A stretch of 64,000 nucleotides of DNA from Fallopia convolvulus (GCA_964016875.1 OZ024730.1:29985295-30049294); one strand, 5' to 3'. Positions 31,631-44,590 are shown, counted from the stretch's first letter. Notes: a model not told the origin generated them from the letters alone. Numbers and translations are program-made.

Positions 31631-34600
31631 ATGGCGAAGGCAGAAGAGGGAGACGAGATATGGAGGAGAGAGAAAGTACACAACGTGTTGAAACTCGTCA
31701 GCACATGGCTTCCTCAGAGAGACCTAGTATCTCTCTTGCTTGTTAGCTCTTCGCTCTATCGTTCTCTAGTCTCCTACCCTTCCCTGTGGCAGGCAATTTC
31801 TCCTTCTCTGCGCGTGCACGCTCAAATTGTCTGTTAAATAGCTATTGTCTCTTTGGCATGGTAAAATGTCGTGATTAATTTTTTTCTTTCTATTTTGTGT
31901 TTTGGCGATTGTTTTATCGTCAGGTGCTTGATCTCCACGAAATGAGCAACGCTGGGAATCGGCTACTAGCTGCTCTATCACTGGTATGTTTTCTTCCGAG
32001 ACTGTGAAGATGGTGTATTGATTGGTGCAGAAATTGGCGGGAACTGGGGTGTGTTACCGTAATTAGTTTTGTGATAAAGTAGAACGGACCTGTCATTGTT
32101 TTGATGAAGTTATCTATATATCCATCTGTCCGATTTTTGCTTTCTAAATCATTGATTTCTATGGTGTTTTGCAGGCAAGATACGCTAATGTGCAGAGCAT
32201 AAACCTTGAATTTGCACAGGATATTGAGGACAAACACCTTGAGCTTATTGGAGAGAAGGTAAGGCTGCTTTCAGCAGTTAGATAATATTTCACTATTTGT
32301 TTTCTTTTTCTATAGGTGGGTATTGGAGTTTCAGTTTAATTGACGTTAACATTCTTACTTGAACTAGGTTCTGCTAGGTGTTATTTTACTCGTAATTCCC
32401 TTACCTTACATCAAATTCTTATGTTTTCTGTCACTATTTTCTTATCTTTGTGCCAATCCATGACCTCTTTGCTCAACTGCTTATAGCAATGGGTTTTTCC
32501 CCCCTTCTTGCACAAGTTAAATATGTCAATCTTTATATTTCTTAGTAGTAATTTGGCATGGTTTTATCCGCTTGCTAATGAGCTCATTTTTTCTTGCCTT
32601 GTGTATTACAAGTCGCTAGAAAAACTCGAGAGTTTGAATTTGAATGGATGTCAAAAGATATCTGATAAAGGAGTTGAAGCCATTACTCATGCCTGTCCCA
32701 GCCTGAAGGTCTTTTCACTTTACTGGAATGTTAGGTGAAGAGTTTTATCCTTTTCATATCCTTGTTTCTATTTAACTGGTACATACTTTTATCATTCTTA
32801 AATATTTGCTCTGGTTCTTCAGGGTGACTGATGTTGGCATAATACATTTGGTGGAAAATTGCAAGTATGTCATTGATTTGAATTTGAGTGGTTGTAAGGT
32901 AATTCTATGTTACTGTGACTTATTTCTAGGTATTCTTGCTAATTGCTATGAATATGATTCATTTTTTAAAAACGCATGCATTCTCTTCTTGTCCGTCACA
33001 TCTGGGTTACAGTAGGCTACTGTTTATTGTCATTTTGGGCTGTGTAGTAACAAGCTGTTTAATGGTTATCTGTGGCGTTTAGTAATTCATTCCTTTGCTT
33101 CCTAAGTTGCAAATTCATTATGATATAAGCATAGTAATGCCTGCATCAGCCAAGGCAAGGTTGTGTAGTAACAAGCTGTTTAATGGTTATCTGTGGTGCA
33201 CCTAGGCTCGTTTGGGCAACGCCTGCATCATCCAAGGCGAGGTTGCCATGGTAAGGCGAGCCAGGCGACAAGCCGCTAGTCACGTTGCCTTTTCATGTTT
33301 TAGGTGTAAATTGCAATTACCGTTGATCTGTAAAAACAAATCTTATCATTTAAGGCTTGTTATCTTTCCAACGAATATTTACTATTCCAATTTCCCTATT
33401 ACTAATATTTATTTCCTTATCATTTTTTCAAATTTTTTGTAATGCAACTAATCTTTTTCCAAGAAATATTTTCCTATTTAATTTGTATATAATGAACCTC
33501 TCACGTCTAATGACATATGATTAGATTCAGTAACTACGACTTTTTGAAACATTGTAGCTCAAAAGGCACTAGTACCTATAGCCTGCCTCAGTTTAGTTTT
33601 TAGATTCTCAAGTATTCCATTTAGGGAACAGAATTTAACGGGGCTTAATAAGTTAAAGAAAGGATAGCTTCATTCCATGAAGAAATTACGAGTGGATGCC
33701 ATTCAGTGCGAAGGATAGCTCTCCTTTGCACTGATACAGATGGTAAATTAATTTATAGTCATCTTGACACAACAAAAGAGGTGTATCCACAAATATTAAA
33801 TCACTTAAGCCTAGAAAGTATCGATTACCCACCTTTGAACTCTACTAGCCAATTTCTTGCTATGGCTCACAAACAGATTGCTAAGCAACCAAAACTCTCT
33901 TACCGTCAAGGAAAATGACAGTATTGTAGTGTTAATTTATTTTCTTTCTTTTTTTTAGGTGTTAATCTCTCGTTTTAAAAAGCATACATCTTATAATTAT
34001 CAATTGCATGTCCATATCCTTTCTATTTTTAATGGATGATATTATTAAGACAATCACAGAATATCTCAGACAAAACTCTGCAACTTGTGGCCGACATTTA
34101 TCAGCAGCTCGAGCAACTAAATATTACGAGGTGTGTATTCTTATCGCTGTTATAGAATCATCTAAACTACGGTTTTGTATTACGTCCCGGAATCTAGTAT
34201 TACATAGGCTTATTATGCATTTTCTTTGTTGATAAACAATTGATTGACTCTGTAGGTGCATGAAGGTGACAGATGATGGACTACTGCAAGTTCTGCAGAA
34301 ATGCTCTTCTCTTCAAAGTCTTAATCTGTATGCTCTATCTAGGTAATGGGACCTGTAGTGTTTATGTCTATATATTTCTTACTAATTCTCTTAAAACTGT
34401 TCAAAATTACATAAAATAACACTAACTTTGGAATGGTAAGCACATTAGGACATGAACTTAGTGATATACACAAGTAACACCACTTTTTAGGTTTCGTACA
34501 TTAGTATTGTTTCTTACCTTTCACAATATTGTTTGGTGATTGAGTGTGGATGGATTGGACTGCTGAGTTGTTGGTTTTGTTTATCACAATATTAATTGAA

Positions 34601-37600
34601 TTGCGCTGTTTATCACAATATTAATTGAATTGTGTCAACCCCCCATTTGCTGAATGTTATAAACAAGGTCTATGATATCAAATAAATAAACTCAAAAATT
34701 AGTGTTATTATTTTCATTTCACTAATATCGAGTCATCAAAATGATCGTGTGTGATAGTCACCTAAGTGAGAAGCAATCTATGAGAGGGGAATGCTTCATG
34801 GATTAAATTCCTTGTCATTAGTGGACACTTCTTAAAAATGCGTTTTTTTTCGGTTTTCTAAAACTTATTTTCATTCAATATTGTTGACTAGTAATAATTT
34901 TGAAATGCAAAATGGCTGTATGTTTTCATATAATAGAAAGTTGATATTGAAATTTGAAATGTATTTTCCTACAATGTTTTAAAACTCGCTTTTCCTTTAT
35001 AAAGCTTGTGTACTTGTTGCTTAGGCGGCAAAGCATGTTGTGTAAAGTTCACGTCACTTTAGGTCTTTGAAGCGAGCCCAGTACCACACGTCACTTTAAG
35101 CACAAAGTGCATACTTAGGCTTAGCTATTTTTATCTATGATTATCACCCCGAAGTTAGTGTTAAATTTAAGTTCTCCTTGAAAGTGTTTCTTTTAATTTC
35201 TAAACCTTTATTGAACATGTTTCCATCGTTTGTTAGCCTTACAGATCAATCCTACAAGAAAATTGCTTTGCTTGCTAATCTTCACTTTTTAGATCTTTGC
35301 GGAGCTCAGGTAAAGTTGCATCCCTTTTTGGTGATATTATGAGTTTATTTGGAAGAGGCAGGTTCAGGTAAAACAATTATTAGTGTACAGCCGTGTGGAC
35401 AATATGTATTTATGATTTTTGAGTAGCGTATGCATGCTTTTGAATGATTGTATTTATGCTTTTGAGTTGCATATTCATGTTTTCATATTGCATTATATTC
35501 ATTTTTTTAAGTCGTATATTCATATTTTTAAGTTTTATGAATTTTTCAAGTTACATGTTCATAAAAGTGTGCAACTCAAAAGAATGAATATGCAACTCAA
35601 AAACATGAATAAAGTCATTCAAAATCATGTATATGCAACTTAATATCATAAATACAGATTGGTTCGCACGGTTGTACCATAATAGTGGTTTTACTTGAAC
35701 TTAAATCTCATATGGAAAATATAATATATGCATCCAACGTTTTTTTTGTTTCAGAATCTATCTGATGAAGGACTGAAGTGCATAGCCAAGTGCAAGACCC
35801 TTATATCTCTTAATCTGTCATGGTACAATAAGCCAAAGATCTGTCCTCCCTATATATTAATTCAGAAATAATCTCTTTACAAAGGAATGAGCCACATGGC
35901 ATCTTATAAATTTGATATGTGTCATGAATTTATAGTTATTTTTGTTTTATTTCTCCATTTATTTATTTTTCTTTTCATTATATTCATGCTCCACTATCCA
36001 TCCCATTACATTTTTTTTCTATATTCATATTAACACATTTTGTAAAATATTTTTATTAAATATAATAATTTCATACATCATGAACTTTTTAAAGTTGATA
36101 AAATTGCTATGTATATTCATCAAATTTACAAAAATTTCAATACATCATAGTTTCTTATGTTTTAAAAAGATATAATTAATTAGTTTATCATTTATCTCAC
36201 TTTAAATAATATAGTATCCAAAAATGACATTAAAAGTAATATTAAATTATTCTAGAATGTTATTTAATGTCAATCATATATATTTAAAATTATGTTATTG
36301 TATATGATAGCTTGTGCATGGCACGAGAAACAACACTAGTTGGCACATGTAAGAAAATATAATGTATGCATCTACTTTTTTCTCTTTTCTTGTTCATTTA
36401 GGTGCGTGCAAATCACTGATGTTGGGTTCATGGCCATTGCACAAAGCTGCTCATTACTTGCGCTATTGAGGTATTCACATCTGTGTGTCAAAACTCAAAA
36501 TATATGTTCTTGGTTAACCCTCAAGGAAATTGACAAAAAAAGTTGACGATTGATGACATGCAGCTTGTTTGGGATTGTTGGTGTGACTGATAAGAGCCTT
36601 GAAGCATTAGCAGGATCTTGTTCCAGAACGTTGAAGACACTTGATGTGAATGGATGCATCAATATCAAGGTAAATTATGTATCTTTTTATAGGGAAAATT
36701 GCATTTAACCACCCTTTATAGTCACATCTTTGCATTTAACAACCCCTTATTTTAAAAGTGGCAAAAAACCATCCTTTATTCCATATCTGTTAACAAGTTA
36801 CCACCCCTCCGTAAAAAAATAAATCTTTGTACAAAATAAATCATCAAAATTCTATATTTAATGAATTAATTGCATATTAGTTACATGATTTATGTTTCTG
36901 AAAATAAAAAGGTTACATGATTTACACCCCTCTGTTAAAACTTCTCCCCTTACAAACCCGTCAATCCAATCTTAGATCCGGCCATCTCAGCCCACTGCTG
37001 CAAACTAGTGATGTGCAGGCAAACACAACTTTATAGAAATGAGACAATTTACATCAATTTTAGATAGGAGATCAGGATTGATAATTTGCAGCCACTCACA
37101 AAGGCACATACTGTGAGAGTGACCAAAACACAACAAGCTAACAAGAGGAAGCAGGCTTTACAAGGAGAGAAGGTATTTCAGGCACCAAGAAGAATACAGA
37201 GGTTCGGTTTTCAGGCTATCAAGCAGGCCAGATAGTAACAAGAGGGAACCTGACAGGAGAAGTGAACGGGGTGTGGCCCTATCGATTTGTATTACACAGA
37301 AGAAATCAATTATAGACACTAATACAATTAGATTTGCTCTTCATAGACAAACTTGGGAGTTGCGAGCCCATCTAAGACCGGTTCCGGATCATGGGATCCT
37401 TTTCTATCAGATAGGAAGAACCCACCAAAATTTGCTGCAGTGGTTGGTCTTGAACCACCGACAACCGGCCCGAATGCCTTAGATCGGGAGCCGAAGAACC
37501 AGGAACTTCGGCGAAGACCAGAAATAAGCCCGATGACACCAAGGGCAGTAGACAACCGGCTTCGCCACCGGCGAGGAGGGCTCTTAATCTCGAGAAATTG

Positions 37601-38469
37601 ATGAGTTTTTCAGATTCGATTATGCGGCCTTGGAACAATCCCCAACCTTGTTGCATCAGGGCGACGCCATTTCTTATCCACCCATGCCCGAAACACCAGG
37701 TTTCTCGAGCGCAGGGCCGAACAAAGGTGGGCGAGAGACAAGCAGAGTCTTCAAAGGACCTCCAAGAGAAAGGGCGAAAGCACAGAGAAATCCATGCCAA
37801 CTCCATTATTAGGTACCGAGTTGGGTAGAGGAGCTTTTGAACTCCATGATTATCAATGGTCATTGGCTCGATCTTGGGACCCTTCTTCCATTGGAGGCAG
37901 GAAACGATTAAATTCCAAGCACAATTGGCGCTATGGATGCCATTTTTGGTGGAAGAGAGTTTAGGCGGTGGTGCTTGTTCTGCTAGGGTTCCAGCTAGGC
38001 AAGTTGGGAGGAAGGCAGCGGCGGCGCTTGTTCTGCTAAATTTTTGTTTTTCTTCGTTCCCTTTCTATTTTTCTAGAGTTACTTTACTTTCATTTTTGTA
38101 ACTAAAATAATAAACAACAAGGCAAAATATTCTTTTTAATTGTAGGAAACGGAGATTTAACAGATTCTGTCAAAAAAAAGGTGGTGAATTGGAGGAATAG
38201 ATATATAAGGGGTGGTTTTATACAATTTTTAAAATAAGGGGTGGTTAAATGCGAAGATATGAATATAAAGGGTGGTTAAATGCAATTTCTTCTTTTTTAT
38301 ATGATGAAAGTTTTTAATGAATAAGGCCTTTTTTAAATATAATAATCATAGAATCACAAATGTGTCATAAGCAATTTCTTATTTTTTGGGCTATTGTTTG
38401 TAGAAACGGAGATGTGAAGATTTACTGAAGATGTTTCCGCATTTGCAGTGCTTCAAAGTGCACAGCTGA
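31631..38469 (+). CDS. F-box/LRR protein (At3g58530-like), 12 exons, 347 aa
   Basis: Probable substrate receptor of an SCF ubiquitin ligase; its targets are unknown. Exons: 31631-31792, 31924-31983, 32175-32258, 32613-32734, 32823-32898, 34060-34130, 34256-34342, 35237-35309, 35755-35822, 36402-36470, 36564-36669, 38404-38469. Their lengths sum to 1044 bp and every junction keeps frame. Residues about 14-53 form the F-box (VHNVLKLVSTWLPQRDLVSL). The rest is leucine-rich repeats of the cysteine-containing kind (LNLNGCQKISDKGVEAI, LNLSGCK, LDLCGAQNLSDEGL, LDVNGCINI). The protein ends FPHLQCFKVHS, as I recall for the Arabidopsis homologue. Length fits that family. All introns are GT-AG except the first, which needs a GC donor (CAG|GCAATT at 31793). 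Intron 11 holds a Mutator-like element. Nothing suggests it is broken. Confidence 0.93.
32899..34059 (+). other. Intron 5 of the F-box gene, with an internal duplication
   Basis: A 36-bp stretch (TGTGTAGTAACAAGCTGTTT and onward) occurs at about 33043 and 33163. A 70-codon open stretch at 33706-33918 has no recognised domain and could be a captured fragment. Confidence 0.55.
34343..35236 (+). other. Intron 7 of the F-box gene
   Basis: Contains a short tandem repeat near 34586-34638 (TATCACAATATTAATTGAAT twice). Nothing else is recognised. Confidence 0.6.
36691..38290. mobile_element. Mutator-like element in intron 11 of the F-box gene
   Basis: Inverted ends of about 65 bp (ATTGCATTTAACCACCCTTT at 36698 and its inverse at about 38288) enclose 1.6 kb. 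TCTTTTTAT (36682-36690) and TCTTTTTTAT (38291-38300) flank it and look like a 9-bp target duplication with one added T. No transposase is visible. The interior (about 37000-38090) is GC-richer than the ends. It has a 163-codon - strand frame (37372-37863) that I cannot identify, so this could be a gene-carrying (Pack-MULE) type. Removing the element leaves an intron of about 125 bp, close to other plant introns. Confidence 0.8.
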
Positions 38470-38912
38470 TAGATTTTGTATTCCAGTCAAAAGAAGGTAT
38501 TTCTAAGACAAGATCTTCTGATCTTGTATGCTTGCGTGGGAATGTTTGTTCGATATAAAGCTGTTTTAGTGAATTCTTAATGTAAAGATGAGAAAGAAAG
38601 ACATCAATACTCATTCCTAGGGATCATGGTATTTTGTACGTTAGACAGGCTAGCTGGTTTGGAAGTGTCAACCTGTCAAGTTTATTGCCCATATAGGCGA
38701 GTGCATGGTCCTCTGTTACATAGGGTCACTTTTTGGGGTTTGTATTTCGTGTTGTAATGCTAGGTCAGTTTGGTAAGTGTTAATCATTCGCCGTACTTGT
38801 TACATGTGAACCTAACCAACCCTCCTAGATCAAAATCATGCACTTGTACGAATTTGTTTCAGGTGTTGGATGGAACGTGGGAAGAAAATTGAGGCTCCTT
38901 TTATTTAGTATG

Positions 38913-38918
38913 AATAAA
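38913..38918 (+). terminator. Likely poly(A) signal of the F-box gene
   Basis: AATAAA about 445 nt after the stop, in an A/T-rich context. Other signals are possible. Confidence 0.45.
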
Positions 38919-38959
38919 TGTGTAAGAAGAAATTGAACGGGGAATCTATTTTATTTTTG

Positions 38960-39600
38960 GGTTTGTTGACTTTGTTCTTTGTCATTATAAAGAAACATTC
39001 ATACCTTGAAATGTGTGGAAAAAAACTCCCATTTAGTTTTATTTCTATTTTGAGTGAAACTTGCGCCTTATCTGGTAAATGTCATTGCTCCTTTGGTGAA
39101 GCAAAATTCAATGTCACGCAAAGTTCAATTGTCGTTCTATGTGGGTGACATTTTCTGGATGACTGTAAAATTAGAAAGGATTGTCTGTTTAGTTGTTGTG
39201 CACATTATTAGGCTCAAGCAAAATTGGAAAGAATTTGTTTGTGTTTGAACAGAGAAAACGAAATCAATTCTGTATTCAATGAATGAGGACAAAGTTACAG
39301 ATTTCTGAATATATGTAACGTAGCTGTATTAGTTCTGAATATCCGATCATGCGTCAACCAATCTTGTTACAAAACAGAGGTGGATGATTTTTGCCTACAA
39401 AAAATATGATATTCTTGGGTTGGATCTTAGCAACAATAGTCATGCTCTTGGATGGGAACCACTATACATAATAAAGTTCTAGAAAGCATTTTACAAGGAT
39501 GTGTATGTATCATAGTGTCTCTTGAAGAATTCTTGACACAGTTGTTGAAGCCCACTAGTGTTTTTTGAAGTTTCTGATGATGGAGACGTCATCTCGATCT
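38960..39600. other. Intergenic between convergent genes
   Basis: No gene or repeat recognised between the F-box gene and the kinase pseudogene. Confidence 0.5.
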
Positions 39601-40363
39601 CCTACGAAAATTCAATATACAACTTCTTCTAGGAGGACCTGCTGCTTGCTCCATATTCAGAGCTACTCGTAGTATACTCTCCACTGCTGCTCCCCCGCCG
39701 CAAAGTGCATGGTTTGCTTTGGCTTCACCCGCTCGTTCAGCGCTTCTAGTGACGCATCTCCTTCTAGAGCACGAACAATCTATTCCAGGTACGTCGAGAT
39801 CCATCATAAGATTATTAAGGCTAGCTAGAAATTTGATCCAACTAATTAATTACAATTAATTCGATCAACTTAACTAGTTACCTGGCTCATCTTAGGCCGT
39901 CTTTTAGCAGAGTGTCTGATAGCTGCAGCCGCGCAAGCCACCAGTCGGGTCATTTCTTGGGGGTTGAAATTGTTGTCCAAGCGTGGATCAACAACCCCGT
40001 CGAAATTACCTTCATTTACCACGCGCGCAAGTTGGGGCCTAGCCTACATGTGTGTACGTATACATATACATTATCGATCATAGGATAGGATCTACGTACG
40101 TATGTATTATTATGCTCATGTTCTCTTGGAGAAAATTAAATAGAATACCAACCCAATCTACCAATCCATCTTCATCTCCGGCTGGATTGACCGGACGCCG
40201 TCCCGTGATCAACTCCAAGAGCACCACACCGAAAGAGAAAACGTCCGACTTCTAAGTTAATTTGCCACTCGCTGCATATTCTGGAGCCAAATACCTGTCA
40301 AATTTTCCATATCCATTTCAACTGCAAATTCAATTCATGCATGGATACGATTTTAACATTACA

Positions 40364-42787
40364 CTAGGTAGACATACCCGTGCATACGCACGGGGCATAT
40401 TTTCTACTTGTCGACCTGTAAAATTGCATTAATGTTAAATATATTCTTTTTATTTTGAAAATTTTTGAGATTAAAATTAAATTAATGGAATTCTAACAAA
40501 ATATTTTTAAATTTAATTTATTCCATTTAACTTTGCACCTCAAATCTCAATGAATATAATATTTCGATTCTTGGATTTTTTTAAGTTGACTTGAAACTAT
40601 TATAAAACATATAAAATTAGGATATATATATATACATAGATTTAAATGAGAGAAAACAACATAAGTTTATAAATTCAATATGTTTTATTTTTTGGTATAC
40701 AAATAGAAGTTAAGGACATATAATTTTAAAATAATTATATATTTTATTCGCGTGCATGTAAATACATGATTTGGAGAGACTATCTTATAAATGATTTGAA
40801 GACAAATTCACAAAATGTAATTCATCCCTTTTTATCAAATAAATTATTATTGTCAATTTCTTAACATTATTGGCGATAAGTATCTTTTTACAACAATTGG
40901 AGATGTGAGCATATTACTACCTATGAATTTAGAAAAAATAAATTGTAACATGAAAGGAGGAAAATTATTTATTCATTCATATGTTTGAGAAAAATAATAT
41001 AAAAAGTTATGTGTAAAAGTGTACAAGAAAATCTATCATTGCACCAAATACACATGAGGTGAATGAAAATTAACATATGTAAAACTAAAATAACACAAAA
41101 TAAGGAAGAGATGAATTTAAAGAAACAAAATTTTCTTTGTACCTTGTAAAATTACAAATGAAAATCAATAGTGATCAACTCACCTAACCTAACCAATTGA
41201 TAATCGTGAATAGCTCCTCTCTCATTTCTATAAGATAAGAATACAAATTTCATGGGGGAATATTATGACCGTTTAGAAGAAGTAAGAAAATTGGTAACAT
41301 AACACCAAAAAGAAAAATATTTCAATCTACAACAATTCATGTTGATAAAGTGTTATAAACTACTCTAGATTTGAATTATAGAAACAATAGATGAGAGAAT
41401 GTGAATACAAATGAATCTCTTTTACTCTTCCTTTTCACCAATTATAAGATATATATATATATATATAAGCTATTACATGGAATATAATGAGTCAAATATA
41501 CACATAAATATGGATGTAATTAGATGTAGTAAATGTGGATAATAAGTGCACATATGAGAATAAGCATCCTAGGAAAATTTCTATGTGTACATGGAAAACA
41601 ATGAGTCAAAAATATACATAAATATGAGTGTAATTAGAGGTATAGTAAATGTGGATAATAAATATACATATGATAAGAATCTTATGAGAATCTCTATGTG
41701 TACATTCATATTATATATTAAAATATTTATACTAATTGTTAGATTTTTTGACGAAAAAAAATTGTTAGCTATTTTGATGGAAATATGTAAATAATATATG
41801 TTAAATTTATAATTTAAAATATAATATATGTTGAATTATATAATATCCACTATCATGAAATTTTTGAAGAGTTGTAAATAAAATCTATATTAGAAAAGTT
41901 TGAAAAGTTTAGTTTTGGACAAATATATATGTTAATACATGGAATATATAATGAGTCAAATATACACATAAATATGGGTTTAATTACGCGTAGTAAATCT
42001 AAGTAATAAGTATACATATGAGGATAAACATCATAGTAGAATCTCTATGTATAAGTGTACATCCATATTATATATTAAAATACTTATAATAATTATTAGA
42101 TTTTTAGATCGAAAAAATGTGTTATATGTTTTGAATGAAATATTTTTAAAATTTTCATTTTAAAATATAATGTTGAATTATATGGTGTCCAATGTCCACT
42201 ATCATGAATTTTTTTTAGGGTAGTAAGCAAAAACTATTATACAAAATTTAATTTGGAAAAATATTTTTTTCTTGTTGCATTTGATAGAATTTTTTTTATA
42301 TAGATTTTAGCATGAGTTCATTGGATTATTAAAAATATTTTCAAAAATGATTAATTGAGTCCATGAACCTTAGACCTTTTAATACAATTTCATGGCTTTA
42401 ACCATTGAGTTAAGGAGATTATTTTATCATCTAATATAATTGACATTATAAAAAATGAGATGTTTTTCATAAATTAAATATGTATAGCAAATGCACCTTG
42501 TACATAAATTTTAAATGTGATATGTATATAGATTATAGATTTTAACTAAAATTTTATTTAAGAACTCAATATAGCAATTAGTTGAAATGAGACTCAAAAC
42601 TCATTTATTATTTTAATATTTCAAAATAGGAATTTGCTTGTGATTAAGTGTATTAAATGTGGTCAAAATTATTTTACAATAATAAATATATAGATGGATT
42701 TTTTTAATAAAATGGATAGTGAATCATAATCAAGTGCATTAAATGTGCTCATGTTTACAAAATTATATATGTATTATAGATTATAGA
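40364..42787 (-). mobile_element. Helitron-like element inside intron 5 of the kinase pseudogene
   Basis: The 3' end (- strand) has a hairpin CCCGTGCGTATGCACGGG at 40377-40394, nine bases before CTAG at 40364-40367, followed by T: a Helitron terminus. The 5' end is set at 42780 or 42787, where A is followed by TCTATAA. It is AT-rich with no Rep or helicase. Inside, a segment with GTCAAATATACACATAAATA recurs at about 41492, 41606 and 41954. Without the element the host intron would be about 97 bp, like its neighbour (102 bp). Confidence 0.72.
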
Positions 42788-43212
42788 TGAGAGAACTTCA
42801 AATTTTCCTACGTACCTAAATGTTCCCATGACGCGTGTAGATACATGCGTGTTGTTGTCGTTTGAGAACTTAGCCAATCCAAAATCCGCCACCTTAGCCT
42901 CGAAAGCATGGTCGATGAGAATGTTTGCGGTTTTTATGTCCCGGTGAAAAATGCGAGGATGACCTGCAACGGCGATCGAATTTCTTCTTGTATACATACA
43001 TATATCCGCGCGCGCGATCATGTAGGCTAAAGTTTAAGAAACATATATTTTGAATCATAACTTACAATCTTCGTGAAGGTAAGCGAGCCCCTTAGCTGAT
43101 CCAAGTGCAATCTTAAGCCTTAAAGGGAAGTTCATAGCGAATGCAAATATGCAATGCAATTAATTATGATCGAGATCGAGCAATATTACAATTAATGTTC
43201 ATTACACATACT

Positions 43213-43262
43213 GTATATAGATATAGATATAGATATGTAGATATGTAGATATGTAGATATGT
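43213..43262. repeat. ATAG/ATATGTAG microsatellite in the kinase pseudogene
   Basis: Short tandem units of GATATA then GATATGTA in the intron after the second exon. Confidence 0.8.
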
Positions 43263-44022
43263 AGTACGTACCATGAAGATGAACTCAAGGGTCTTATTAG
43301 GAACGAATTCATACACCAACATGCTTTGTTCACCGGCCATACAATACCCGACGAGGGACACAAGATGGCGGTGATGCACCCTACTAATGATGTCCACTTC
43401 GGCTTGGAACTCCCTCTCGCCTTGTCCACTGCCCAACTTGAGGCTCTTCACGGCTATCTCCTTCCCGTTAGGTAGCACACCCATGTGGACGAAACCGAAC
43501 CCGCCTTGTCCGAGCACATTGACCTCGGAGAATCCTTGTGTGGCCCCCGCTAGCTCGTCGTAGGTGAACGTGTTCTTGTGTAACCCATCGTGCGCCACTG
43601 GACATCCACTTGCAGGATCATGATCGATCAGTACGTAGTTTAATAAAATTAGGTACGTACATAGAGGTACCTTGTTCGTTGTAGTAAACCTCACAGTCGT
43701 GAGACTTGTTCTTCTTTCTCCTACACCAAGTAACTAGTATGACTGCTACAAACATGATGATCAACACGCCTACACTTGCAAGAACCCTAACTACGTATAC
43801 AACATTAGCGCTATTGTTTGTGGCGGATAAATTTTGTGATGAAGTTGTGGTGGAAGGATGATCACCGTACCCCGATTGTGGTGGCAGTGGTGAAATCGGC
43901 GTTCCTTTTCCATCGGAAGGGGCTGGGGGCGAAGAAAATGTACTACTTTCGAGGGAATGGGACGAGGATGGAGGAGGAGATGAGGAAGAATCGAATGCGT
44001 CCGAGGGAGGTGGTGAATCCAT

Positions 44023-44589
44023 TGCTCCTAATTTCCTCAAGCCGCCCGCCGCTCCTCCAATCGCGGTTACCCTGTGAATCAATCAGACATGCGTATACGC
44101 GTAATTAATTGGGGTATATGTACGCAGTACGTACGTACAGAAACCAAAAGTTTATTTTCGTTTTCACTTCTCATTTTAACATAACGATTTGGTTTGAATA
44201 TATAAATTCCAATATTGATCATCGGGCTGCAAATTAAGCGTCCAAATTGTGTTTGTTCAACATATCTATCTATCTATCTATGTACTATCTATCAAGAAAT
44301 TAAAAGACAATATTTAATTAATTAGCTTAGCGGAAGAATATATTTAATAAATCTACAATTTCCTCTTAAAAAAAACAAGAAACCTGTCGGAGAAGGGCCG
44401 GCGAAGAATTTTTCCAAAAAACAAAATGGATACAGACTGGTTCAAATCGATCGGATAAGGCTCTTTATTTAAATGTATCACCTACAACATAGGTGTTTTG
44501 TATGTGTGTACTTTTTAACTATTTTTCGAATGGCTTGCGTTGCGTTGAGTTGGTTATATATTATCCGTCGTGCACGTCCATTTTTATTT
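44023..44589. other. Upstream region of the kinase pseudogene
   Basis: Contains a (CTAT)n run at 44266-44292. No clear promoter element is claimed. Confidence 0.4.
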
Positions 44590-44590
44590 A

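Larger units (their letters stand above)
39663..44022 (-). pseudogene. PERK-type proline-rich receptor-like kinase pseudogene
   Basis: Seven exon remnants: 43671-44022, 43272-43597, about 43066-43135, 42816-42963, 40153-40294, 39882-40043, 39663-39779. The first encodes a Ser/Pro-rich wall-facing part (MDSPPPSDAF), one membrane span (VLIIMFVAVILVTW) and RRKKNK. Kinase motifs follow: FTYDELAGATQGFS, LGQGGFGFVH, AVKSLK, FHRDIKTANILI, ADFGLAKF, YLAPEYAASGKLT, SDVFSFGVVLLELITGRRPV, SIRHSAKRRPKMS-type end. Lesions: a missing base after TLEF (43285 area, where EFHLHG is usual); loss of the following Gly-rich piece; Gly to Arg in GTFRYLAPEY; TAG at about 40243-40245 in place of a Glu codon; a frame change in the C-terminal tail, whose expected SSSEYGASS runs in another frame to 39630. 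Splice sites are mostly intact, so loss may be fairly recent. Confidence 0.9.

Noticed and set aside
31793..31836. Reading F-box exon 1 through to the stop at 31837
   Set aside because: It would give a 68-residue protein with only an F-box, while a GC donor gives a full protein with 12 exons in frame.
37372..37863. 163-codon - strand frame in the Mutator-like element as a gene
   Set aside because: No recognisable domain or splice pattern; kept only as an open question in the findings.
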